Translations under genes and position numbers: made by a program | Assembly: GCA_963704335.1 (NCBI GenBank) | Contig: OY969889.1 | Location: forward strand, 2,108,001-2,172,000 | Direction: 5' to 3' | Origin: PALSA-612 sp963704335 | Lineage (GTDB): Bacteria; Actinomycetota; Thermoleophilia; Gaiellales; Gaiellaceae | DNA: 64,000 nucleotides | The notes under the pieces: generated by a model | Seen by the model: the letters and a program-made list of their open reading frames with translations, nothing else | The model's database searches: none | What the model was told of the DNA's origin: nothing | Part shown: positions 25,533-33,881 of the stretch, one piece after another | Layout of the letters: each line of letters begins with the position of its first letter | How positions within the stretch are numbered: the first letter of the stretch is position 1

Positions 25533-25538
25533 TAGGCT
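25533..25538 (+). promoter_or_regulatory. possible -10 box TAGGCT for the DegV gene
   Basis: TAGGCT lies 10 nt before the ATG at 25549. The 131-bp gap from 25418 also holds the repeat at 25487-25511 and nothing else recognisable. Confidence 0.3.
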
Positions 25539-25548
25539 CCTTCGGCTG

Positions 25549-26409
25549 ATGGAGCTCACGGCCGAGAACACCGCCGTCGTCGTCGACTCGACGGCCGACT
25601 TCCCCGACGCAGCTGACCGGTTCCCCAACTGGCGCGTCGTCCCGCTCTACGTGCTTTTCGGCGACGAGAGCTTCCGCGACTACGTCGACCTGCCGCCGGC
25701 CGATTTCTATGCGCGCCTTCGCAGCTCATCGGTCATGCCGACGACGTCGCAGCCGACACCCGGTGACTTCGCCGCCGTCTACGAAGAGCTGGCCGGCTAC
25801 GAGCGCGTGTACTCGCTCCACCTCTCGTCGAAGTTCTCGGGGACGTGGGAAAGCGCGAAGCTCGGCGCGGGAGAACAACTGGGAACGGGGATCCGCGCCG
25901 TCGACACCGAGTCGGCGTCGCTCGGGATCACGCTGCTCGGCCTCAGCATCCAGCGACATCTCGAGCGCGGGACGACGGACGGAGAGGTCGAGGCGCTGAT
26001 CGAGGCGTTCAAGCGGGACGCCGGACTCGTTTTCACGGTCGACACGCTCGAGTTCCTCGCCCGCGGTGGCAGGATCGGCCGGGCACAGGCGTGGGCAGGC
26101 GAGCTGCTCTCGATCAGGCCGATCCTCACGGTCGACGACGGGGAGATCGTTCCCGTCAAGCGCGTTCGAGGGAACAGGAAGGCCTTCGCCGAGTTTCAGA
26201 AGACGTTCGAAATGGCGACGGTCGACCGGCCGTCGCTCCGCGTGGCGATCGCGCACGCGGACGCGCCCGACCGCGAGCAGGCGCTGCGGCGCATGGTCAA
26301 CGACGTCCGGCCGAGTGCCCAGATCGAGGCCGCCGGGATGCTGGGGCCTGTGGTCGGCACGCACGCCGGGCCAGGGGCCGTGGGCCTCTTCTGGCTTGAC
26401 GACGCGTAG
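25549..26409 (+). CDS. DegV family protein (FakB-type fatty acid-binding subunit)
   Basis: 286 residues. VVDSTADFP near residue 13, then SSVMPTTSQPTPGDF, LSSKFSGTWESA, VDTESASLG and LEFLARGGRIGRAQA are the standard DegV lipid-binding blocks. DegV/FakB proteins hold a fatty acid for phosphorylation by FakA, whose homologue is just upstream. The 131-bp gap and a TAGGCT box suggest it may also have its own promoter. The lipid preference cannot be read from sequence. Confidence 0.9.
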   Translation: MELTAENTAVVVDSTADFPDAADRFPNWRVVPLYVLFGDESFRDYVDLPPADFYARLRSSSVMPTTSQPTPGDFAAVYEELAGYERVYSLHLSSKFSGTWESAKLGAGEQLGTGIRAVDTESASLGITLLGLSIQRHLERGTTDGEVEALIEAFKRDAGLVFTVDTLEFLARGGRIGRAQAWAGELLSIRPILTVDDGEIVPVKRVRGNRKAFAEFQKTFEMATVDRPSLRVAIAHADAPDREQALRRMVNDVRPSAQIEAAGMLGPVVGTHAGPGAVGLFWLDDA

Positions 26410-26428
26410 TCCCAGCCGAACGCCTCCC

Positions 26429-26434
26429 TAGACT
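26429..26434 (+). promoter_or_regulatory. -10 box TAGACT for recG
   Basis: TAGACT ends 7 nt before the GTG at 26442 and is independent of any stop codon. Confidence 0.5.
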
Positions 26435-26441
26435 CACGACG

Positions 26442-28511
26442 GTGACTCGGCTGCCGACCGGGTTCGCCGTGCCGGACCGGCCGGCGGAGTGGACCAGGCC
26501 GCGCGCGTCGTGCCGGCCTGATGCTCTCGCGCGCCCGCTCGACGCCCTGCGCGGGGTCGGTCCGACAGCTGCCCGTCGTCTCACGAAGCTCGGGCTGGAC
26601 ACGATCGACGATCTGCTCGGCCATGCTCCTCGGCGTTACGAAACAGCGGCGCCGGAGCGTCGAATTGCCGACCTCCTGGCCGAGGAGGAGGTGGCCATCG
26701 CGGGCGTCGTACGGGATGTGACCGTCCGCAGGCCGCGGCGGCGGCTGGCGATCGTCCGCGCCCGCGTCCATGACGACTCGGGAGAGGTCGCGGCCATCTG
26801 GTTCAACCAGGAGTGGCTGGCGACGAAGCTCGCACCCGGCACGCCGATTCGCCTGCGCGGACGCCTACAGCGCGGCGACTTCCAGGTGCGCGCGTATGAC
26901 CTCGGCGACGCGCTGTCCACCGCGGACTTCGCGCCTGTGTACCCGGCGGGCGAGGAAATGACGCCGCAGCGACTGCGGGCGCTGGTCGACCAAGCGCTGC
27001 CCGCGACACGGTGCGTGCCCGATCCGTTGCCCGCCGACCTCGGACCTCGCCTCGAGCTGCCGCTCAAGGGCGACGCGCTACACGCCCTGCACCGTCCCCG
27101 GTCGCTCGACGAGGCAGAGGCGGCGCGGCGCCGGCTGGCGCTCGAAGAGCTGCTCGTGCTCCAGGTCGGGCTCGCCCGCCGTCGCCGCGAGCGCGAAGAC
27201 GATGTTGCCCGCGCGTTGCCGCCGCCAGGAGAACTGGCCGGTTCGTTGAGGGGCGTATTGCCGTTCGAGCTGACGAAGGCGCAGGAGCGGGTGATCAGCG
27301 AGCTCGACGCCGACCTCCAGCGCGCGGTGCCGATGGAGCGCCTCCTGCAGGGAGACGTCGGCTCGGGCAAGACCGTCGTCGCGGTCTACGCGCTGTTGCG
27401 CGCGGTCGAGGCCGGCTATTGCGGCGCGTTGATGGCGCCGACCGAGACGCTTGCAGAACAGCACTTCCTGACCGTGGAATCGCTTTGCACGCAGCTCGGT
27501 GTCACCTGTGGCCTGTTGACGAGCTCCGTGGGCAAGCGCGACCGCGAGCAAGCTGCGCAGGCGGCTGTGGTCGTAGGCACGCACGCGCTCATCCAGGCGG
27601 GCGTCGACCTCGGCGACCTCGCCGTCGCCGTCGTCGACGAGCAGCATCGGTTCGGCGTCGAGCAGCGCAAGGCGCTCTCGGCCGGCACGAGGCCGCACAT
27701 GCTGCACATGACGGCAACGCCCATCCCGCGGACGCTTGCACTGACCGTCTACGGTGACCTGGCCGTCTCCGAGATCGCCGAGCTGCCCGCCGGCCGGCAA
27801 CCGATCATCACTAGCTGGGTGACGGCCGAGCGCAGCTCGGAGGCCTACCGGCGCCTGCGCCGGCATCTCGAGGCCGGCAGGCAGGCCTACGTCGTGTGTC
27901 CGCTCGTCTCGGAGTCCGTAGCCATCGAAGCACGGGCGGCGGAGCAGGAGGCCGAGCGCCTGCAGCGCGCCGAGCTGCGCGGGCTGCGCGTTGGTTGCAT
28001 GCACGGCCAGCTGCGTCCTGCGGAGCGCCGCGAGCTGATGGCCCGCTTCAAGGCGGGAGCGCTGGACGTGCTCGTCGCGACGACGGTGATCGAGGTCGGC
28101 GTCGACGTGCCCAACGCGACGATCATGATCGTGCAGGAAGCCGACCGCTTCGGCCTCGCCCAGCTCCACCAGCTGCGCGGCCGCGTGGGGCGTGGGGCGG
28201 AGCAGTCGTACTGCCTGCTCGTGTCACGACCCAGGGAAGAGCTGACGGAGACGGCGATCGCCCGCCTGGAGGCACTCGTGGACACGTCCGACGGCTTCCA
28301 GCTGGCTGAGGTCGACCTCGACCTGCGCGGCGCCGGTGAGCTGCTCGGCAAGCGCCAGTCCGGTCTCACCGATTTCCGGTACGCCCGTCTCGTCGCCGAT
28401 CGACCGCTACTGGAGCTCGCGCGGGCAGAGGCGGACGGGCTCGCAGACTACGAAGGGCCGCTGAACGACGAGATCGACCGCGTCTTCGGCGACGATCCGT
28501 CGACCGCGTAG
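26442..28511 (+). CDS. recG: ATP-dependent DNA helicase RecG
   Basis: 689 residues from GTG, normal length. An N-terminal wedge/OB domain (LRGVGPTAARRLTKLGLDT, FNQEWLATKL) precedes the helicase: LQGDVGSGKTVVAVYALL (Walker A), MAPTETLAEQH, DEQHRFGVEQR (motif II) and MTATPIPRTLALTVYGDL (motif III). ATTVIEVGVDVPNAT and QLHQLRGRVGRG are motifs V and VI. RecG remodels stalled forks and branched DNA. rsmD and coaD follow, the common actinobacterial recG-rsmD-coaD order. Its TAG stop begins the rsmD -10 box. Confidence 0.95.
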   Translation: MTRLPTGFAVPDRPAEWTRPRASCRPDALARPLDALRGVGPTAARRLTKLGLDTIDDLLGHAPRRYETAAPERRIADLLAEEEVAIAGVVRDVTVRRPRRRLAIVRARVHDDSGEVAAIWFNQEWLATKLAPGTPIRLRGRLQRGDFQVRAYDLGDALSTADFAPVYPAGEEMTPQRLRALVDQALPATRCVPDPLPADLGPRLELPLKGDALHALHRPRSLDEAEAARRRLALEELLVLQVGLARRRREREDDVARALPPPGELAGSLRGVLPFELTKAQERVISELDADLQRAVPMERLLQGDVGSGKTVVAVYALLRAVEAGYCGALMAPTETLAEQHFLTVESLCTQLGVTCGLLTSSVGKRDREQAAQAAVVVGTHALIQAGVDLGDLAVAVVDEQHRFGVEQRKALSAGTRPHMLHMTATPIPRTLALTVYGDLAVSEIAELPAGRQPIITSWVTAERSSEAYRRLRRHLEAGRQAYVVCPLVSESVAIEARAAEQEAERLQRAELRGLRVGCMHGQLRPAERRELMARFKAGALDVLVATTVIEVGVDVPNATIMIVQEADRFGLAQLHQLRGRVGRGAEQSYCLLVSRPREELTETAIARLEALVDTSDGFQLAEVDLDLRGAGELLGKRQSGLTDFRYARLVADRPLLELARAEADGLADYEGPLNDEIDRVFGDDPSTA

Positions 28512-28514
28512 CCT
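28509..28514 (+). promoter_or_regulatory. -10 box TAGCCT for rsmD, sharing the recG stop codon
   Basis: TAGCCT ends 6 nt before the rsmD ATG. Its first three bases are the recG stop. Confidence 0.45.
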
Positions 28515-28520
28515 CCCGCC

Positions 28521-29041
28521 ATGCGAATCGTGGCGGGCTCGCGCAAGGGCGCGGCGATCTACGCGCCGAAAGGACGCGACACGCGGCCGACGTCCGACCG
28601 TGTTCGGGAGGCGGCATTCGCGATCCTCGGCTCGGTGGAGAGAGCCAACGTGCTCGACCTCTTCGCGGGGTCGGGTGCGCTCGGCCTCGAGGCCCTCTCG
28701 CGAGGCGCCGCAAGCGCAACGTTCGTCGAGTCCGATCCCGCCGCCGTCAAGATCATCGAGCGCAACCTCGAGAAGCTCGGCCTGGAGGGCCGGATCGTGC
28801 GCTCCGATGTGACACGCCATCTCGCCAGAACGGAGGAGCGCTACGACGTCGTCTTCGTCGATCCGCCGTACGAGATGGTTGAATCCCTCCGCATGCCGCT
28901 CGCCGAACATCTGCCTCGCGTGCTCTCCGAGGACGGCATCGTCGTCTTCGAGACGGCAGCGGGGGTGGAACCGGAGCTGCCGCTCCCCGTGCGTTCGACG
29001 CGACGCCACGGCTCGACGCAGCTGACGGTGTTCGACGCGTT

Positions 29042-29045
<4 letters not shown>
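28521..29045 (+). CDS. rsmD: 16S rRNA (guanine-966-N2)-methyltransferase
   Basis: 174 residues. RIVAGSRKGAAIYAP at the start, then TRPTSDRVREAAFAIL, LDLFAGSGALGLEALSRGA (SAM motif) and FVDPPYEM (the N/DPPY catalytic motif) define RsmD. It methylates G966 in 16S rRNA. Its last 4 bp overlap coaD (TTATGA region), so the two are probably co-translated. Confidence 0.92.
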
Positions 29046-29578
<533 letters not shown>

Positions 29579-29589
29579 ACTGCCGCCCC

Positions 29590-30093
29590 ATGGACGTACT
29601 AGTACTCATCGACAAGCTGGACGACGTAGTGCACAACGCGCGCACGGTGCCGCTCACCGACCAGGTGCGGATCGACCGCGAGGAGATCTACGACATCCTC
29701 GACCAGATGCGCGCGACGATTCCGGAGGAGATCAAGCAGGCCCGCTGGATCGTCAAGGAGCGCCAGGAGATGCTCGCCGAGGCCAAGCGCGAGTGTGACC
29801 GGATGCTGGGCGAGGCCCGCGAGCAGGCGGTGCGGGAGGCTTCCCAGACCGAGATCGTGAAGCTCGCCGAGCGCCAGGCGCAGGACATCATCGACGAGTC
29901 GCGGCGCCAGGCTCGCGAGACGAAGCTCGAGATGGAGGACTGGGCAGACAACATTCTCTCCACGCTCGAGGTGAACCTCGAGAAGTTCCTGACGGCCATT
30001 CGCCGCGGGCGTGAGCGGCTTCACGAGCGCTCGCAGGAGACCGTCGTCGCCGGCGTCGCCGAGGCGGCCTCGGAAGAAGACTCCCAGCCCTAG
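29590..30093 (+). CDS. SepIVA/DivIVA-like coiled-coil protein
   Basis: 167 residues. The N-terminus MDVLVLIDKLDDVVHNARTV is followed by RIDREEIYDILDQMRATIPEE and then a long charged coiled coil (residues 50-150; REQAVREASQTEIVKLAERQ). This matches the DivIVA-related SepIVA protein found after coaD in mycobacteria and other actinobacteria, needed for septation and envelope growth. In those genomes yceD, rpmF and rnc follow, but here the plus-strand run ends. Function here is inferred from fold and place. Confidence 0.7.
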   Translation: MDVLVLIDKLDDVVHNARTVPLTDQVRIDREEIYDILDQMRATIPEEIKQARWIVKERQEMLAEAKRECDRMLGEAREQAVREASQTEIVKLAERQAQDIIDESRRQARETKLEMEDWADNILSTLEVNLEKFLTAIRRGRERLHERSQETVVAGVAEAASEEDSQP

Positions 30094-30749
30094 CCGTCGG
30101 CGCTTTTCCGCGCCAGGATCCAGTGGAAAGCGACGTCAGCGTCGCCCTGTCCGGCCTCGCTCTCGGGCTCGTGCATGACCTCGACTCGCGTTTCGACGAT
30201 CGTGAGACCCGCCTGTCCAACCAGCCGCTCGTTCGTCTCCTCGTCGAAGCCCGAGAAGAACATCGGCGCTCCTAGAAAGTCGTCCACGACCGTCTCATGC
30301 GCAGCGCCAGTCCCGAAGGTCGCGAGGAAGAGGCCATCGCGCCGTAGCCACGTCGTCACGCGACCGAGCAGCGCCGGCAGATCTTTGGCAGGTACGTGCG
30401 TCAACGTGAACAGGGCTATCACGGCGTCGTACGAGCCCGCCGGGAAGGTCGCAGTCGTGAAGTCTCCGTGGATCAGCTCGGCCTCCGGTAGCGCCTTCCG
30501 CGCCCGGTCAATCTGGGCTCCGGAGATGTCGATGCCCGTGAGCCGGCCGATGCGGGTGAAGGTAGGAGTTGGCTCGATGCCGGCTCCACAGCCGAGCTCG
30601 AGGATGTCCGGGTGCTCGGGAAGCCGGGCGAGGAGCAATTCGACGTAGCGGACGCGCGGATCGCCCGCAATCTCCAACTGCCAGGCGGCGTAACGCTCGC
30701 TCATCGCGTCGTAGCCGTCGCGGACAAGGTCCTGGGGCCGCGGGCTCAA
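30090..30749 (-). CDS. class I SAM-dependent methyltransferase
   Basis: 219 residues. DILELGCGAGIEPT is SAM motif I, TGIDISGAQIDRAR motif II and YDAVIALFTLTHV motif IV. The N-terminus RDGYDAMSERYAAWQ is common in small-molecule methyltransferases. The acceptor is unknown. It follows the small zincin by 7 bp and is convergent with the SepIVA-like gene (4-bp overlap). With argF and the zincin it probably forms one minus-strand transcript. Confidence 0.8.
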   Translation of the reverse strand: MSPRPQDLVRDGYDAMSERYAAWQLEIAGDPRVRYVELLLARLPEHPDILELGCGAGIEPTPTFTRIGRLTGIDISGAQIDRARKALPEAELIHGDFTTATFPAGSYDAVIALFTLTHVPAKDLPALLGRVTTWLRRDGLFLATFGTGAAHETVVDDFLGAPMFFSGFDEETNERLVGQAGLTIVETRVEVMHEPESEAGQGDADVAFHWILARKSADG

Positions 30750-30756
30750 GGGGCGG

Positions 30757-31056
30757 CTACTCGTAGCCGAGGTCGGCGATCTGGCCCTCGTCCATTCCGA
30801 AGTAGTGGCCGATCTCGTGGAGGACGGTGATGCGGATCTCCTCCTCGAGCGCCACCGGATCGGGAAACGACTCCTCGAGCGGTAGCCGGTAAATCGTGAT
30901 CTGCGCCGGCATGTAGGGCTCCTCGGAGAAGAGCCCGAAGATGTCCGGGTCTTCCGGATTCTCGTCCTCGACGACGACGGCGACGTTCTCCATGCGACCG
31001 GCGATCTCGGCCGGCAACGAGTCGAGTGCGCGGCGAACGACGTTCTCGAAGCTCAT
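30757..31056 (-). CDS. small zincin-like metallopeptidase
   Basis: 99 residues. VLHEIGHYFGMDEGQI has the HExxHxxG zinc motif near residue 80. IFGLFSEEPYMPAQITIYRLPLEE and the short length match the family of minimal zincins (DUF1025 type) widespread in actinobacteria. These proteins are predicted peptidases without a known substrate. It begins one base after the argF stop, so it is probably co-transcribed with argF. Confidence 0.82.
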   Translation of the reverse strand: MSFENVVRRALDSLPAEIAGRMENVAVVVEDENPEDPDIFGLFSEEPYMPAQITIYRLPLEESFPDPVALEEEIRITVLHEIGHYFGMDEGQIADLGYE

Positions 31057-31959
31057 CTACTCGATGATGAGCGCCAGCAGCGCCTTCTGGGCGTGGAGGC
31101 GATTCTCGGCCTGGTCCCACACGGCCGACTGCAGGCCGTAGAGCACGTCCTCGGCGATCTCCTCGCCGTAGTGCGCGGGCAGGCAGTGGAGGACGATCGC
31201 CGAGGGCGCGGCCAGCGCGACCAACTCCGCGTCGACTATGAAGCCGCGGAAGTCCTCGAGGCGCCTCGTGCGCTCTTCCTCCTGGCCCATGCTCGTCCAG
31301 ACGTCCGTGTAGAGAACGTCGGCGCCTGTTGCGGCCTCCCGTGGGTCGTTGGTGACCTCGACCCAGTCGAGCGGCGGCTCGTAGCCCGGCGGGGTGGCGG
31401 CGACGAAGGAGAGGCCAAGCAGTCGCGACGCCTCGGCGAGCGAGACACAGACGTTGTTGCCGTCCCCGATGTACGCGAGACGCACGCCTTCCAGCCGGCC
31501 GAGCCGCTCGCGGATCGTCATCACGTCTGCGAGCGCCTGGCACGGATGCTCCTCGTCCGTGAGCCCGTTGACGACGGGAATGGAACCGTGCCGTGCGAGC
31601 TCCTCGACGTCGGTTTGCGCGAAGGTTCGGATCATGATCGCGTCGAGGTAGCGCGAGAGCACGACGGCCGTGTCGCGAATCGTCTCGCCCCGGCCCAGCT
31701 GGAGGTCGGAGGCGGCGAGGTAGAGCCCGGTGCCGCCGAGCTGCGTGATGCCGACCTCGAACGACACGCGCGTTCTTGTGGACGGCTTCTGAAAGATCAT
31801 GCCGAGCGCTCTGCCGGGCAGCAGCGGCGTCTCCTCCCCCGCGGCGCGTGCTGCCTTCAGCTCGTCGGCAAGGTCGAGCGCGGTCAGCCACTCGTCGGCC
31901 GACCAGTCCGTCACGCGCGTGAAGCTCCTACCGCGCAGCGTGTCGGCGACCGCAATCAC
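31057..31959 (-). CDS. argF: ornithine carbamoyltransferase
   Basis: 300 residues from GTG. FQKPSTRTRVSFEVGITQLGG is the carbamoyl phosphate loop, NGLTDEEHPCQALADVMTI holds the HPxQ motif, and LHCLPAHYGEEI the catalytic cysteine HCLP motif. FVAATPPGYEP lies between the two domains. It makes citrulline in arginine synthesis. No other arg gene is nearby, so it is outside an arg cluster. A TAGGAT box ends 7 nt before the GTG, and hsp20 is divergent. Confidence 0.95.
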   Translation of the reverse strand: MIAVADTLRGRSFTRVTDWSADEWLTALDLADELKAARAAGEETPLLPGRALGMIFQKPSTRTRVSFEVGITQLGGTGLYLAASDLQLGRGETIRDTAVVLSRYLDAIMIRTFAQTDVEELARHGSIPVVNGLTDEEHPCQALADVMTIRERLGRLEGVRLAYIGDGNNVCVSLAEASRLLGLSFVAATPPGYEPPLDWVEVTNDPREAATGADVLYTDVWTSMGQEEERTRRLEDFRGFIVDAELVALAAPSAIVLHCLPAHYGEEIAEDVLYGLQSAVWDQAENRLHAQKALLALIIE

Positions 31960-31966
31960 CGCACCG

Positions 31967-31972
31967 ATCCTA
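31967..31972 (-). promoter_or_regulatory. -10 box TAGGAT for argF
   Basis: TAGGAT ends 7 nt before the GTG at 31959. It overlaps the upstream side of the hsp20 promoter region but not its -10. Confidence 0.5.
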
Positions 31973-31976
31973 TCGT

Positions 31977-32012
31977 TTGACGAGCATGATACTCAGAGAC
32001 TAAGATTTCTTC
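31977..32012 (+). promoter_or_regulatory. hsp20 promoter with element shared with dnaK
   Basis: TTGACG at 31977-31982 and TAAGAT at 32001-32006 are 18 bp apart, a reasonable -35/-10 pair. The stretch AGACTAAGATTTCTTC (31997-32012) is nearly repeated before dnaK (63877-63893). The shared word may be a heat-shock operator or alternative-sigma -10. Confidence 0.55.
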
Positions 32013-32034
32013 AACGTCTATGAATCAAGTAGTC

Positions 32035-32041
32035 AAGGAGG
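32035..32041 (+). promoter_or_regulatory. Shine-Dalgarno sequence deciding the hsp20 start
   Basis: AAGGAGG lies 8 nt before ATG 32050. The earlier in-frame ATG at 32020 has no such sequence, so 32050 is preferred. This is one of the strongest ribosome-binding sites in the window. Confidence 0.75.
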
Positions 32042-32049
32042 TTCCAACC

Positions 32050-32496
32050 ATGGCAACACTCGTGCGAAGAGGTCCAGTGTTCTTCCGGGTCGCCCGCGAG
32101 CCGAACGGCGCGACGCGCCAGTTGGCCCGTACGTGGACGCCGGCTGTCGACGCATGGGAGACCGAGGACGAGCTCGTCTACTCATTCGACCTGCCCGGTA
32201 TCCCCGAGGACAAGGTTGCCGTTGAGCTCGAGAACGGCGTGCTGACCGTGGCCGCCGAGCGCGAGCGCGGCAGCGAGGTCAAGCAGGACGGCTTCTACCG
32301 TTACGAGCGGCGGGTCGGCAGCTTCACGCGGTCGATCACACTGCCCGAGGGCGTCACCGAGGACGGCGTGAAGGCGTCGTTCGCGAACGGCGTGCTCGAG
32401 GTGCGCGTGCGCAAGCCCGAGGAGGCGAAGCCGCGCCGCATCGAGATCGGCGTCAACGGCTCGAAGACGATCGAGGGCACGGCCACCGAGGCGTAA
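32050..32496 (+). CDS. Hsp20 small heat-shock protein (alpha-crystallin domain)
   Basis: 148 residues from ATG 32050. The alpha-crystallin domain spans residues 36-130: WETEDELVYSFDLPGIPEDK, VAVELENGVLTVAAERE, the GSFTRSITLPEGV strand and the FANGVLEVRVRKP end, with the usual A-x-x-x-N-G-V-L core. Such proteins hold unfolding clients in large oligomers. A strong Shine-Dalgarno site and a promoter element shared with dnaK point to heat-shock control. A perfect 11-bp hairpin terminator follows. Confidence 0.93.
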   Translation: MATLVRRGPVFFRVAREPNGATRQLARTWTPAVDAWETEDELVYSFDLPGIPEDKVAVELENGVLTVAAERERGSEVKQDGFYRYERRVGSFTRSITLPEGVTEDGVKASFANGVLEVRVRKPEEAKPRRIEIGVNGSKTIEGTATEA

Positions 32497-32520
32497 GGCA
32501 GCCCTCTCACTTCCCCTCCC

Positions 32521-32546
32521 GAGAGGCGGCCACATGGCCGCCTCTC
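32521..32546. terminator. bidirectional hairpin between hsp20 and the sigma-factor gene
   Basis: GAGAGGCGGCC and GGCCGCCTCTC pair perfectly (11 bp) around an ACAT loop. It follows hsp20 by 24 bp on the plus strand and the ECF sigma gene by 4 bp on the minus strand, so it can end both transcripts. There is no long T-run on either side. Confidence 0.65.
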
Positions 32547-32550
32547 GCAC

Positions 32551-33180
32551 TTACAGCTCGGGCTCGGCTTCGAGGCCTGCTTCCCCGAGCAGGTCTCTGA
32601 GCCTGCGTAAGCCCGCGAACATCCGGCTCTTGACGGTGCCGAGCGGCACGCCGAGTTGCTCTGCGAGCTCTGTTTGCGTCAGGCCGCCGTAGTACGCGAG
32701 CTCGAGCGCCTCGCGCTGGTCGGCCGGCAGCTGCGTCAACGCAGCCTGCACGGCACGTCGGCGGTCGCGCAGCGTCGCCTCGTCCTCGGCCGCCGGGGTG
32801 GCCGGAGCCGGCTCGTCAGCGGCGGCAGGGACACGGCGGCGCTGCTCCCGGCGCACGAGATCGACGGCGCGTCGGTGCACCAGCGTAAGTAGCCACGTGC
32901 GCGGCTTCCCGCGCTCGCGGATGTACGTGCCGGCCGTCCGCCACACGGTGATGAAGGCCTCCTGGACAGCGTCCTCGGCGAGAGTTGAGTCGCGCAGCAC
33001 GCGGTAGGCGAGGCCGTACGCGATCTTGCCGTAGCGGTCGTAGAGCTCCGCAAGGGCGAGATCGCCGTCCGGCGTCGCGATGATCGCGAGGAGTGCCTCG
33101 TCGGAGAGCGACTCGAGCGCCCGCGCAGCCGCTTCCGCACCGCCCTGAACCACGGTGAACCGGTCGCGCTCGCTGCTCAT
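32551..33180 (-). CDS. ECF-type RNA polymerase sigma factor
   Basis: 209 residues from ATG 33180, although the frame is open farther upstream. Region 2 is ALAELYDRYGKIAYGLAYRVL with DAVQEAFITVW near residue 75; region 4 is LPADQREALELAYYGGLTQTELAEQLGVP then GTVKSRMFAGLRRLRDLL. There are only regions 2 and 4, as in ECF (SigK/SigL-like) factors. The ATG overlaps the stop of the RskA-type anti-sigma gene. It is the last gene of the metal/DUF4331 unit and is followed directly by a terminator hairpin. Confidence 0.9.
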   Translation of the reverse strand: MSSERDRFTVVQGGAEAAARALESLSDEALLAIIATPDGDLALAELYDRYGKIAYGLAYRVLRDSTLAEDAVQEAFITVWRTAGTYIRERGKPRTWLLTLVHRRAVDLVRREQRRRVPAAADEPAPATPAAEDEATLRDRRRAVQAALTQLPADQREALELAYYGGLTQTELAEQLGVPLGTVKSRMFAGLRRLRDLLGEAGLEAEPEL

Positions 33181-33881
33181 CAGGCTGCCCCGCTCCCGAA
33201 GAGGATGTCCCCGGTCGGTTGCTCGGATCCGCCTTCGGGCTCCAGCGTCACGGCCACCATCGCGCCCTCGCTGACGGGCTCCTCCAGCAGCACGATCTCC
33301 TGGCCGCCGCCCTCGAAGAGACCTGCTTTCACCGGCCCGCCCGAGTCGATCACCCAGGCCTCGTACGTCTGGCCCTCGGGGGCAGGCGCGAGGTTGCGCA
33401 CGACCATCACCGCGTCGCCGTCCGGGCTGCGCACGAGTTCGCCGCGCTCGCCCATCGACGTGCGTGTGGCATCTGCGTCGGCGAGGATGGCGACTGCGCG
33501 TGCCTGGTCGGCGAAGGCGCTGCGCTCCGAGTCCAGTGAGTTCGACAGCGAGGTCGCCCAGACGCCGAGACCGATCGCTGCGGCCACGGCAGCCGCTGCT
33601 GCGATCGCCGTCAGCCGTAGCGCCCGCTTCGGGCGGAGGACGACGACGCTCTGGGTGGGGCGCTCCTTCCGAGCCTCCTCCAGGATCCGTTCTCGCAGTG
33701 CAGCGGGCGGGGCAGGTCCCTCGATCGCGTACGCCAGCATTCCCGCCGTCTCGCGGAGGCCTGTGAGCTCCGCGCGGCACTCGTCGCACGCGGCGAGGTG
33801 AGCCTCGAACTCGTCTCGCTCGCGGTCGTCGAGCGCGTCTAGCGCGTAGGCAGCTAGCTGGTCGTGGGCGTCGTCAGGCAT
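33180..33881 (-). CDS. RskA-like zinc-finger anti-sigma factor
   Basis: 233 residues. Residues 1-40 are a ZAS domain: AYALDALDDRERDEFEAHLAACDECRAEL has the HxxxCxxC pattern with an upstream histidine. A single membrane helix lies near residues 90-112 (LTAIAAAAAVAAAIGLGVWA), and the extracytoplasmic part (MVVRNLAPAPEGQTYEAWVID) is the RskA C-terminal domain. It should hold the downstream sigma factor until a membrane signal triggers proteolysis. It comes before the sigma gene, the reverse of the usual order, and starts 28 bp inside cbiO. Confidence 0.9.
   Translation of the reverse strand: MPDDAHDQLAAYALDALDDRERDEFEAHLAACDECRAELTGLRETAGMLAYAIEGPAPPAALRERILEEARKERPTQSVVVLRPKRALRLTAIAAAAAVAAAIGLGVWATSLSNSLDSERSAFADQARAVAILADADATRTSMGERGELVRSPDGDAVMVVRNLAPAPEGQTYEAWVIDSGGPVKAGLFEGGGQEIVLLEEPVSEGAMVAVTLEPEGGSEQPTGDILFGSGAA

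Noticed and set aside
31531..31550. GCCTGGCAC inside argF as a third copy of the intergenic repeat
   Set aside because: It lies in conserved coding sequence and lacks the CAGACACGT arm.
31985..32012. Possible HspR (HAIR) inverted repeat before hsp20
   Set aside because: ACTCA-like words are present, but the CTTGAGT and ACTCAAG arms are not found at the right spacing.
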